Positions 45,764-55,176 of a stretch of 64,000 nucleotides of DNA are shown here, one piece after another (the first letter of the stretch is position 1; each line of letters opens with the position of its first letter). The stretch is from Adiantum capillus-veneris. Taxonomy: Eukaryota; Streptophyta; Polypodiopsida; Polypodiales; Pteridaceae. The notes under the pieces were generated by a model. The model was not told where the DNA came from and ran no database searches. It worked only from the letters and a program-made list of their open reading frames with translations. The stretch is from positions 94,195,247 to 94,259,246 of the forward strand of contig CM043954.1 in the NCBI GenBank assembly GCA_014529385.2, given 5' to 3'. The position numbers and the translations under genes are program-made.

Positions 45764-46633
45764 GAAGGTTGGGATGGTAACCCCTTAGTGAAGCGATTAT
45801 ATATCCTGGAAAGGCTAGATGAAGAGAGGCAATTAGCTGTGCGAAATTCTCTAGTGGAGAAGGATAGGAGAAAGAAGTGGTTTGATAGACATTTAAAGGA
45901 TAAAGACATCAAGGTTGGTGATAAAGTTCTTATGTACGGAGTACGTAATGAAAAGAAGAAATTGAAATACGCTGGTAAGGGACCATATCGAGTGTGTGAA
46001 ATTACCCTGCAAGGTACCATTCGTGTAGAGACTCTAGATGGAGTTGAAACCATTCGATTCCTTAATGGGAGTAAATTCAAAAGATATTATGATCCTCTAA
46101 GCCAGGAAGAGTTGCAAGCCATCCATCAAAAGAAGGCTGCCAAGGAACAAGCAGAGCTTAAAAAAATCCAAGCAAGAGTTGAGGCTCAAGAACGACAACA
46201 ACGTCTTAGACGCCAACGAGAGGCTAATCTGGGAATCACGCAAGCATTTTTCGAGGACACAGATGACGACTCATTAGAATCTGAGCCACCCCTACGATAC
46301 CCAATTGAGCTAAATAGCCCCTATGGAAAAGTGCTATACAATGCCTTATTAGATACGGGAGCTAAACACAATTTGTTATCCTATGGAGTTTGGTGTCAAT
46401 TAGGAAAACCGACCCTATCCCCGAGTACGATGCAAGTCAAGGGCATTAATAAAAAGAAAACTACTATTCTTGGAGTCCTTCAGACCCCTGTTGTCTATGA
46501 AAATGGAAGCATAGTGCAGAGGTTTCTAGTCATGCCCGCGGGAGCTATGGAAGGCCACGTAAACTTGGGATGCACGTGGATGTTGGCAACCAAATGCACT
46601 ATTGATTGGGATACTGTTAGTGTCACGACGTGA
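45764..46633 (+). pseudogene. E8 integrase C-terminus fused to a second retropepsin-like domain
   Basis: The same frame as integrase. The first 110 residues are the integrase C-terminal region (KRLYILERLDEERQLA, VGDKVLMYGVRNEKKKLKY, GPYRVCEI). A basic coiled-coil-like stretch follows (KKAAKEQAELKKIQARVEAQ, near 46130). From 46310 a second aspartic-protease-like fold appears: YPIELNSPYGKVLYNALLDT then GAKHNLL, with the catalytic D-T-G-A at 46352, a middle strand (VKGINKKKTTILGV, 46438) and the closing motif VNLGCTWMLATKCTIDW (46559), which matches the usual LGxxWL..x..IDW end of retropepsins. Unlike the domain at 42060, its active site is canonical. The frame ends at TGA 46631. I know of no standard Athila/Tat layout with a protease here. 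Confidence 0.78.
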
Positions 46634-47485
46634 CCACCGACTCTTACCCCTATCATTCAAGCAAAGTCACCTACGTTGCAAACTCTAGCAACGTTGAAGG
46701 ATAGCCAACATTCACAAGCCAAGGTGGTTAACTCGTCTTTGCCGGCTACCCATGAATCTAGCACTTCAACACTTGTAGTTGCAGCAAGCAGTAATATTGC
46801 ACGTACTCAACCTTCACGACCTAAGAGTACATATCAATGGGTCCTCAAGGCCTTACTTCCAACTACCTCAACCCTCCCATCCATTCCAAGAAAAAATTTC
46901 CTGGGAAAACCAAGAGCGCGCCCTAAGAGAGTCAAGACCAAATCACGATGGATTCCAAAACAACTATTAGAAGCCCAAGGCTACTATGATGGAAATGAGC
47001 AAATTTGGGTACCTAAACGTAAAATGTGTCCTTCCCTATCGACAACAAAACCATATGAGTCAAACAGTGTAACGCTAAAGCCAATGGCAGACCGTGGGAA
47101 GGGAAAGATCACAGAATGCTACACACCTAGTCCACAGCTAGTTTGGGCTCCAAGGAAAAACCAATTTATTCCACCTAGCTCAGAAAGGGGGGAATTCCAT
47201 GAAGCTTCTAGCTCCTCATGTAATACATCCATAGAGGTAAAAGCTTCTACACAGCCTCCATCTATAGTAATGGACCTCCATGAAGCTACAAAAGAGTCCA
47301 CACCTCCCAGTGTTCAAGAATCACCTGATGAACCACTTCAAGTTCGATCCTGGGAAAGTACCTTACCACCCTTGCAACTTGATGAGGCACCTAGGGTAAT
47401 AGAAAACTATTGGCAAAAATCCTCACCTATTACCAACTGGAACAATTGGTTTCAAAGGGTGACAAGCTCATTTCAAACGGTATGA
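46634..47485 (+). CDS. E8 extra reading frame with repeated Trp-x-Pro-Lys motifs
   Basis: It continues the pol frame after TGA 46631-46633 to TGA 47483-47485, with no ATG near its start. So it was probably the C-terminal extension of the same polyprotein rather than a separate protein. It is Ser/Thr/Pro- and Lys-rich with a recurring motif: SRWIPKQLLEA (46945), QIWVPKRKMCP (47002), QLVWAPRKNQFIP (47137) and a weaker STYQWVLKALLP (46828). There is no membrane segment or signal peptide, so it is not a typical Env-like product. It may be a nucleic-acid-binding or particle component; that is only a guess from the charge. A purine tract follows at once. Confidence 0.6.
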   Translation, partial: PPTLTPIIQAKSPTLQTLATLKDSQHSQAKVVNSSLPATHESSTSTLVVAASSNIARTQPSRPKSTYQWVLKALLPTTSTLPSIPRKNFLGKPRARPKRVKTKSRWIPKQLLEAQGYYDGNEQIWVPKRKMCPSLSTTKPYESNSVTLKPMADRGKGKITECYTPSPQLVWAPRKNQFIPPSSERGEFHEASSSSCNTSIEVKASTQPPSIVMDLHEATKESTPPSVQESPDEPLQVRSWESTLPPLQLDEAPRVIENYWQKSSPITNWNNWFQRVTSSFQTV

Positions 47486-47492
47486 TCTACCC

Positions 47493-47506
47493 AAGGAAGG
47501 GGGGAG
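47493..47506 (+). other. Internal polypurine-like tract, E8
   Basis: AAGGAAGGGGGGAG, eight bases after the stop of the preceding frame. It closely resembles the terminal PPT (aggaaggggggca at 49512) and could prime internally or mark a former 3' end. Confidence 0.6.
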
Positions 47507-47731
47507 TGTTTGTGGACATCCATCATTCACTTGCTTCCCTCTCAACCTTTCTCCCTGACCTCTTAATCTCCGATCTTAGGGAATGTATATATAAAGCCTT
47601 ATACTCACAAAAACAAGATAAAAAAGTAAAAGAGCAAGAGCCATAACACAAATCATAAAAACAAATTATGCACAAGAACACGACCCTTGTAATATTTGCA
47701 CTCTAACCATCATCTATTTGCGTGTACAGAT

Positions 47732-48154
47732 ATGGCTAGTACGCTAGAGTCATCCACTCTTGCCTTGGGTGAGAGGTACCCTCGTTACTTTTCACAAATA
47801 TTTCACATGGTCTTTCCAGTGCTTGCATGTGAATGGGATTTGATGGGTACGCTAGCATGTGAGAGGAATTCTGAGGAGTTAGAATGGCTGATATGTCTCT
47901 TGACCACGTCTGATCCATACTTAGAAGAGAGTGTTTCTCCCATTGCACAATCCTACCCTTTTGACCAAGATGACTATAGGCATCTAGTGACCTTCTTAGT
48001 AAACATGGGCACCTATGATGAAGAAGAAAATTTACACGACTACACGGATGGCACATATGGTCTCATGGATAATGACTTTGTTTATCTCGACGACGAGGAT
48101 AGGGGTTTAGCCTTAGGGTTTCCCCCCAACCTCTACAATATCCTATTCCCTTGA
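47732..48154 (+). CDS. E8 small acidic reading frame between pol and the 3' LTR
   Basis: ATG 47732 (MASTLESSTLALGERYPRY) to TGA 48152-48154, 140 residues. It is strongly acidic in the second half (DEEENLHDYTDGTYG, DNDFVYLDDEDRG) and rich in aromatic residues. No membrane span, signal peptide, zinc motif or nuclease motif is evident. It sits where Athila elements carry an env-like gene. An acceptor-like gcgtgtacag ends just before the ATG (about 47721-47730), so a spliced mRNA is conceivable, though I found no donor. It is flanked by purine tracts at 47493 and 48161. Function unknown. Confidence 0.5.
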   Translation: MASTLESSTLALGERYPRYFSQIFHMVFPVLACEWDLMGTLACERNSEELEWLICLLTTSDPYLEESVSPIAQSYPFDQDDYRHLVTFLVNMGTYDEEENLHDYTDGTYGLMDNDFVYLDDEDRGLALGFPPNLYNILFP

Positions 48155-49511
48155 CTCTCTAGGGGGAGTGCAAATAATTAGGTTAGGGTTCCTTATGTTT
48201 TTTGTTGTGTTCAATAAGTGTTGGTACCTTTTTCCACTAATGTGCCTCCTGGAGGTATTCCTTTTGTTTCCTAGTGTGTACAGGAGCGTGATGCTATTGG
48301 TAGGATTTGGACCTTCATGGAATCTTTATCTCGACTCACTCTTCAAATCAAGCGCGACCATCGACACAAACAGGTGTTTCTTGTCCATTAGCATTGCCCC
48401 TTATCTTTTTTGCATCTATGATTGTCAGCTTTAATTGTGATTGGTAGCCTAATATTCACCGCATTTGCTTAGTATCAAACATTTAATTCAATGTAATTTT
48501 TTGTCATAATCACTTGTCTAGGTTTAAAAATCAAGCAGTCCGACAAACTAGTTTAACCAAGTTAGGTGTTAGAAATCTTCTCTTAATACCATGGGGAATG
48601 CCTTCCTAATAATTAATGGTTACTTAGGTTCTTAATCCGATTTAGGCAGCATTGTGTGAAATCTACTAAAGCTTTCTAGTGGGCTTGACACTATTGACCT
48701 TTAGCTTAAGTATTATAAAGGGAGTTTACTGGTGTGATGAGCCTAGGAGGTGTATCAGTGTTATATGACCCCCCAAAGTTACAAAATTAAAATGCTGAAA
48801 ATGAACAAAAAAAAAATCAAAGTGCCACACTGTAAAATCTTAAGCTGGAAGAGAAATCTCAGCTTGATTTGGTACTTCACTCATACTATTGCCTATGGTA
48901 CTAGAGCCCTAGAGGTTCCCAATGTGGGCGCTTTTCCTTGAAAAGCAAAAAACCCAAGGCATACAAAATAAGCACACACATCAAATTGAATCACTGTGAA
49001 AAGACTTTGGGGGGTCAAAGAAAAAGTAATCAGTCAGGCGATGATTTCATGAGAAATTCCTTTTATGGTAGCTTAACTACAAGGTCTTCTATATATAGCC
49101 TCTAGTCAGCCCTTGAACATGAATAATTGGCTCTCACGATTAAACAACTTAATTGACCACTGAAAATTAAGAAGCTTACCCATGGTATTAATATTCGATC
49201 TCTAGTGCCTTTCGACCGTCAAATTAGCGACCCCATACTTGTTTAATTTTTTACCTTTACATCTGTTTATGCATTTGATTACATTGCAATTTAATGTTCA
49301 TTGCTGACAAATTGTTTGAAATTCTTTTACCAATCAATGTGTCTACCTAAAACTGCATATGCTTTTTAATCACTTATGAGAATGCAATTACTGTGCCAAT
49401 GTTGTTTGATTTTGCAGTGACTGAAGAAGGCTAAGGACATTCATCTCAAATGCTCTTCCACCTCGACGAACGAGCTTCAACTCAATAGCTTCCGAGGACG
49501 GAATCTACATC
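48155..49511. other. E8 3' noncoding region
   Basis: About 1.36 kb. It opens with a purine tract, AGGGGGAGTG at 48161-48170, similar to the one at 47499. The rest is AT-rich without a coherent frame up to the terminal PPT. Confidence 0.6.
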
Positions 49512-49524
49512 AGGAAGGGGGGCA
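49512..49524 (+). other. E8 polypurine tract
   Basis: AGGAAGGGGGGCA abuts the 3' LTR. Confidence 0.92.
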
Positions 49525-50111
49525 TGTTAACCCTCACGGCTCACGGACACCCCATCACCTACGACGGACGTGTATTATGTATTTGGTAGAGTTAGGTACC
49601 GGGCTTGTCGGACCAATAGGAAAAGGGTAAGAGTGATCGCCGATGAGAGGCGCACTCTAACTGGGACATTCAAGGGATTAGTTGGCTAAGCATGCCCGCC
49701 CAAGTGTGAATGGGGTGAGCTCATATAAAAGCCAACTAAACCTAAAATTCACTCATTCTCTCATTTGTGCAATAGAAGAGTGCTCTTGCTCCATCTCCAT
49801 CTCCATCTTCTTCTTCTTCACCTCCTTGTGTGTGTGTGTATGTGTGTGTGAGAGAGAGAGGGAGAGTGTGTGTGCAATCGAGCATTACGAAGGCACGATG
49901 GCGGCAAAGCGGTTGAGTGCGGCACGACTGCAGCTTCTTCTTCATCGCGGCGAGGAATCCACTATGAAGGCGAGCGTAGAGCGGTGAGTGACACGCCCTT
50001 TTCTCTCTTGAGCTTGCTACTTTAGGCTTCTTGTGTGCTTGGAGCCATTTGTGGCTCGCACAGAGTGTATCGGCAAGTCCTTTGCTTCGAGAGTGCGGCA
50101 AGGAGCGCACG
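49525..50111 (+). repeat. E8 3' LTR
   Basis: 587 bp, the same length as the 5' copy. The last base is G rather than A. The TSD cacaa follows. Confidence 0.95.
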
Positions 50112-50138
50112 CACAAAGAAAGAACACAAAAGAGAATG

Positions 50139-50566
50139 TCAAAACAACACAAAGATGAAAACATCAAGGCTATGGTCATATCGTATCATGGGTAGTATGA
50201 AAGGGTTAGTAGATGAGTTAATAGCATTCAATCTTGGCTGACCAAATAGGTTAAGAATTGTTCTTTGGAATTGTAGTTTTGTGCTTACCATAATATATAT
50301 ATTTTGTCTAGTGATTGGGATTAATTGTGTGTACAAATCCTCTTGGTTCATAGCAAGATACCTACGCTTACGTCAAAAGAAAAGTTATAGTCTATGAGAG
50401 GTAGTATAATGGGATCCGGTGATAGAAGTATTTCATTGAGCCTTTTTGGGCCAAAGAGAAACACTATACGTTGTTGAAAGTGTATTTTACGACTAATCCA
50501 TACGTTAATTCTAATAGATCGTACAGAGTGAAAGCGATAGAAATTATCATCATGTGGATTATTCAT
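50139..50566 (-). repeat. Two diverged tandem units of about 210 bp in E7, each open on the minus strand
   Basis: The minus-strand frames 50351-50139 and 50566-50348 end in alignable sequences (FGQPRLNAINSSTNPFILP against FGPKRLNEILLSPDPIILP, then LDVFIFVLF and FDVSVGILL). So this is an old tandem duplication with the second half conserved at the protein level. The frames overlap by 4 nt. The function and origin are unknown. Composition is AT-rich and vaguely organelle-like, but I could not match it to a plastid or mitochondrial gene. It lies inside the solo-LTR-like E7. Confidence 0.5.
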
Positions 50567-50630
50567 CTATGATAACTCTAGTATGTGTAAAATGTAGATA
50601 TGAGAGAAGAGAAGGGAAGAGAAGAGAAGA

Positions 50631-50692
50631 GAGTTTCCCTCCCAAGCCCTATTCTTGCCCGTAGGCAAGAATAGGGCTTGGGAGGGAAACTC
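50631..50692. repeat. Perfect 29-bp-stem hairpin, CGTA loop
   Basis: 50631-50659 and 50664-50692 are exact reverse complements around the 4-nt loop CGTA; the core reads GCCCGTAGGC. A polypurine GA stretch precedes it. Confidence 0.95.
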
Positions 50693-50707
50693 TTTCCCTA
50701 TTCTTGC

Positions 50708-50749
50708 CCGCAGTATCCTTATTGCCCGTAGGCAATAAGGATACTGCGG
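50708..50749. repeat. Perfect 19-bp-stem hairpin with the same CGTA loop
   Basis: 50708-50726 and 50731-50749 are exact reverse complements with the same loop and the same GCCCGTAGGC core. Between the two hairpins (50694-50709) lies a partial extra copy of the first stem (ttccctattcttgccc). Confidence 0.95.
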
Positions 50750-52031
50750 AGAGAGATGTACCTGTAGCAAGGAGAACCTAAAATTTGTAGAGAGGATGAA
50801 TTACTAAGAGTGAGAGAGATAGATTTGGTTAAGGAGATGAGATTAGATATATATATATATGCTGGATTAGAGATGAAAAAGAAAACAACAAGAAATCAAG
50901 ACAACATCAATTTAGAACACATCTTACTTGACAAACCCTTCGACGCCATTATTGATGGAGAGAGAAGAAGAAGGTAGAATTCAATGTTGATTGATACGCC
51001 AAATCCAAGACCTTCTTTGATTAGAGTTGATCTTCCAAGGATAGCGTACAAGAATGGCTAGTCTTCCTCTAGGAGAAAGTGTAGGTTTGGGCTTATGTTA
51101 ATGGCTAAGTACAATTAGGCATTACTACTCACTCCCTTAAGAATTCCTCTCATCAATGGCTTGAATGTTTGAGTTCTTTTCAAGGAATAAGAGGTCCCCA
51201 TTTATAGGTGAAGGGAACCTCCAAGGGTTTACACAAGAACAGAAGAGCCAGTGTGAACAGAAACTGGAAAAGTTGGAAATGAGCTGTTCATGCATAATGT
51301 GGGCAGACTGGGGTCCAGTATTTTGATCATATCTCCTCAACCGTGGCTCCAAATAAAAAAGTAAAAATATGAGAAAAAAATTCAGCTCATTAGCTACGAT
51401 TTTCATTTTAAAATCATTTTCCAATTCGGATTGGAACCTTGTGTAAAAAAATCATCAAAATAGGGTCCATTTCTGGCAGCAAAAGTCTTCCTGTGGTCCC
51501 CTTAGCTTAGACTTTCATTTGATTCCAAAGGACACCTCATGCCATATGAAAGCATGACATTGCTCCTTGACAAATTTTTGTAATCATGCTTACAATAATG
51601 CATTAAAATAAGTGTATCTTTGAAATTATGCCACCTAGTGTCCCACTAGAATTTGATTCCCTCCTAGTAGCTATTTAAAAAGAAATATAAGAAAAATATG
51701 AAAAATACATTGAATATATATATATTCGAGTTTACCCTAGATATAGGATCTAGTTAGGGTGTGAGATGATAATGAGATAGTAGAAATAAAGACTCAATGT
51801 TTTTTGCTCCAAGTTAAAGAGGCGGAGCTATTGACGCTTTTCCCATAGTATTTTCTGATGGTAAAGTAAGAATAGATTACCCTTGAGAAAAATAATAGGA
51901 TGAGATAGAAAGAATGTTATTATACTTAAATATGTATATGTACATTATAGGAAATATAACTATGTATCTAAAAAGTTACAAGATAACTCTTGTAGCATGC
52001 GTTCCCATTATGCAGATGTCACAGCACGACA
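50750..52031 (-). other. E7 right arm with promoter-like region, no gene seen
   Basis: AT-rich sequence. On the minus strand CTATAAAT at 51200-51207 is followed by a leader-like stretch (ggggacctcttattccttg), as in LTR promoters. A TA microsatellite lies at about 50849-50860. No supported coding frame. Confidence 0.5.
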
Positions 52032-53990
52032 GCGTCAGCCAACACATTGTATTGACCTTTACGATACCGGAGCTTGGCGTCATATTCTTGAAGAATCTTC
52101 GCCCACCTGGATTTCCGACCCTTCAAATCCATTTGTTGTGTAAAACATTTGATGCTTTCATGGTCAAACACAATCTCAAATTGAGCACCATACAAATAAT
52201 GCCGCCATGTTTTTAAAGCAAACACTATTGCATAGAGTTCGCTGCATCAAGCTTCTTGCTTTCAAATGCAATTGGCCGTTCTTCTTGTAATAGAACTGCT
52301 CCAATAGCACGGTCACTGGCATCCGTTTCCAAACTGAATGGTTTCAAAGGATCTACAATAGCTAGTATGGGAGCTGTAGCTAATGCATCCTTGAGTGTAT
52401 CAAAACCTGTGTTGTTGAGCGGGTCCCCACTGAAAAGTTGATCTGTCATGGGAACAACAATATTAGAATAGTTTTTAACGAACCTTCGGTAAAAACCTAC
52501 AAATCCTAAAAAAATATGTAACTCTTCCAGATTTTTAGGAGAAGACCAGTGCCGGATTGTATCCACTTTGGATTGATCCATATATAGTCCATTAGTTGAA
52601 ATAACATGCCCCAAATAATGAATTTCTTCTTTGAAAAAATCACACTTAGATTCCTTGGCATATAATTTATTTATTCGTAACAATTCGAACACCTGACCCA
52701 GATGTTGTAAGTGTTCTTCTTCAGAAGCATTGTAGACTAGAATGTCATCTAGAAAAACGATGACAAATTTTTCCAAGTACGGCTTCAAGACACTATCCAT
52801 AAGTGTCATGAATGTTACGGGTGCATTGGTTAACCCAAAGGGCATTACTAAAAACTCGTAGTGTCCAAACCTTGTTCAGAATGCAGTTTTGGGTATATCA
52901 GCAAGTCGAATATGGACTTGGTGATAACCTGACCGCAAGTCTATTTTTGTAAAAATATGAGCATGAGTGAGTTTGTCGAACAACTCGTCCACTCGTTGCA
53001 ATGGATACTTGTTGTTAGCCGTAACCGCATTTAAGCCATGGTAGTCTACTCACATGCGCATACTGCCGTCTTTTTCCTTCACTGATAGGATAGGAGAAGC
53101 CCATGGTGAAAAACTGGGTTAGATAAACCCTCTGCTAAGGTAGTCAGCAAGCTGAGGTTCCACCTCAGTAGCTTCAGAGTAACTCATACGGTAGGGTGGT
53201 TTATTGACAGGTTTACTGCCTGCAACCACATCGATGCTATGTTGCACCGATCATGTCGGCAGTGATCCTGTTGGCAAATCATTATGAAAAACATCTTGAA
53301 ATTCCTTTAATAATTTTTGTAACTCACTAGCAACATTTGCTTGTTTGGAAATAGCCATTGGTGGAAGAGATGAGAGAGAAGCATGCGGCGTTGAGGAATG
53401 TTCAACAGATTCAATGTTAGAGATAAAATGAGACAATGAGTAACACAAGAAAACTTGATCTATTTCATTAGACACGAGCTGCATAAGCTCAGTTGTACAT
53501 ATCAATGGTGAAGAAGGTACATCCTTCTCTCCTAACAACAACACATGTGTGCCATGGGATTTGAACATCAAGCTATTGTGCTCATAGCTACGCTTGAGTG
53601 ATGGTCCTAGTCTATGCAACCATTCCCTACCAAGGACCACGTCTGCCCTCTCCATGTTCATGTAACCTGAAAATCCAAGGATGTGGAGTAACCTTGTACT
53701 TCCAACAGAACAGCTCAGACTTGAGTATCCCAGATTTCGGTATCATGTCCATTCATCATTGCCACCTTGTAGCAGTGGGTACTCGGAGTTTGAGGCAATT
53801 TGTGTTTTTTCACCAATCCGTAATTGATAAAACTGTGAGTATCACTGTCATCTACCAAGATACGCACCTTGTGCCCTTGACGAGATCCATGCATACTTAC
53901 TAAGTCATGTGATCCGAAGGTCTGTTTCCACATGGAAGCTGTGAGACACCATTCATGCACCACCTCGGTGTGTGTTACTTCCACTATAGA
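52032..53990 (-). pseudogene. E6 protease, RT and RNase H (broken)
   Basis: Minus strand. The protease lies near 53870-53715 with ILVDDSDTHSFINYGL, where the catalytic D-S-G is now D-S-D. The closing ADVVLGREWLHRLGP lies near 53640. RT follows: fingers ([17 protein letters not shown] near 53040), palm ([13 protein letters not shown] near 52950, VMPFGLTNAPVTF near 52840) and catalytic VFLDDILVYN (near 52755). Then comes RNase H (FSLETDASDRAIGAVLLQ near 52345, IAFESKKL), a frameshift near 52225 and the end (RKSRWAKILQEYDAKLRYRKGQYNVLADA), cut by E7 at 52035. Stops lie near 53668, 53250, 53120, 53053 and 52880. Replication enzymes, inactive here. Confidence 0.92.
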
Positions 53991-53993
53991 GAA

Positions 53994-55176
53994 TCATGAG
54001 GAAGACTCAAGAGGCAGCAGTTGCACCGTGTGCACTGCTTTCTCCTTGCCATGAGCAGCAGATTTCCCCTTAGGACAATCCTTTTTGCCATGACCGCTTC
54101 CTAAACATTGAAAACATAATTTCTCTTTCTTAGCTTTATCAAAGTCCTCAGGAGAGAGAGGACCTCTGGACCCCTTGGGTTTTTTAGATGCTTCTGAATT
54201 GGCTACTATAAATTTTCTTTTATTTTGCCCATACTGTGTGCGTGTCTTACCATGTGTATTAGCAGGCACATGAGTATTATATGCTTTTTTTTTCATCTAG
54301 ATCATCGTGAATATGTGCTTTTACTATGGCTTCCTCGAGTCTTTTAGGGTCTTAGGTCTTGACGCGCTTCTTAAGTTCTGGTGTCAGACCACGTATAAAT
54401 CCCTGTACTTGTTGAAAGTTATCTAAGCCTTCTAAATTGAGGATAACATCCTGATAGTGAGATATATATTCAAGTAATGATGGGTATAGGCGCATGGAAC
54501 ACGTTTCCCAAGCCGTCCAGTACCGATCTGCCTCATTTTTAGGCAAAAATTCTTTGCAAAACATAGCTTCAAAAGCCACCCAACTCTGTGGTATGATATT
54601 CTTCTCCTTGAGAGACATCCACCATTTGTAGGCCTTGCCTTCCAGAGTTAAGCTCGTTTGCAGTGCTCTGACTGCGTATGGATTACGCCGTAAGGCATGA
54701 ATTCCATCCCACTTGCTGACAAAGATATTCACTGCATCCTTATTGCGATCGCGGTCTTCTCCCTTAAAAGTCGGTGGTTTGGTGTTTTTCAACAACTCAT
54801 CCACCTCTTTTGCAGTGAGAGTGTGCAAAATATCAGCATGTGGACCTTGTCCTTGATTAGAAGGGCCTTGCCCCTGTGTAGCAACATGCTCATGCATGTG
54901 CATGTCAACAGGACCCTTGGACTGCTGCTGCATTAATTGGATCACTAACGTGGATAATTTAGTGACATTTTCATTTAAAGATTTAAAATTTCCTTCCATG
55001 ATTGATATGCGTGTCTGAAGTGCACTAAATTCTTGAACGTTGAGTAATTCATAGGTGTTGTCACCTACCGCAGCGTCACGGGAACTCTTCATGAGAGCAT
55101 CCGGTCGCGATCCATCATGGGTAGGATCAGGCATATTTTGCTCGAAATAAAAAGTCATATTGATATCTGAATCCAT
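53994..55176 (-). pseudogene. E6 gag (one stop and a frameshift)
   Basis: Minus strand. ATG 55176 (MDSDINMTFYF) begins a frame open to TAG 54352-54354. A second frame (54296-53994) continues with the knuckle CFQCLGSGHGKKDCPKG near 54115. The frames differ, so a frameshift, probably in the T-run at 54287-54294, lies between them. The central part is the Gag core (PPTFKGEDRDRNKDAVNIF, LTLEGKAYKWWMSLKEK, LEYISHYQDVILNLEGL, FIRGLTPELKKRV), preceded by a coiled-coil-like stretch (ISIMEGNFKSLNENVTKL). Gag would form the particle. The frame upstream of 55176 has no further support. Confidence 0.9.

Larger units (their letters stand above)
36534..50111 (+). mobile_element. E8: Athila/Tat-like Ty3/gypsy element, structurally complete, inside E7
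   Basis: 587-bp LTRs (36534-37120 and 49525-50111) are flanked by the perfect TSD cacaa (36529-36533 and 50112-50116). It has a PBS of the Athila type, a long gag, protease, RT, RNase H, integrase, two further frames, and a PPT abutting the 3' LTR. Length is 13,578 bp. RT motifs (YSFLDGYSGYNQI, FLDDLCVYS), the DIFAWTYHDM segment and the PBS place it with the non-chromovirus Athila/Tat lineage. The LTRs differ at roughly 25 positions by eye. All pol domains lie in one frame broken by a handful of stops. After integrase it carries a second retropepsin-like domain. Confidence 0.95.
36359..52031 (-). mobile_element. E7: solo-LTR-like insertion in E6, split by E8
   Basis: E6 RNase H breaks at agcgt (36354-36358) and resumes at 52032 (gcgtcagcc), so a TSD of gcgt or agcgt flanks the insert. 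Its ends are TGTCGAG and ACGACA, so on either strand it is TG..CA with 5-bp inverted ends, as LTRs are. Without E8 it is about 2.1 kb. On the minus strand it has a TATA-like CTATAAAT (51200-51207) and no coding gene. I read it as a solo LTR left by recombination. No second copy is in the window to confirm that, and a small non-LTR element remains possible. Confidence 0.55.

Noticed and set aside
47732..48154. Env-like protein call for the acidic E8 ORF
   Set aside because: It has the right position, but no signal peptide, membrane segment or Cys pattern is visible.
50139..50566. Plastid gene insertion (ycf2-like)
   Set aside because: The peptides look vaguely plastid-like in composition, but I could align no specific plastid protein; kept only as an open question.
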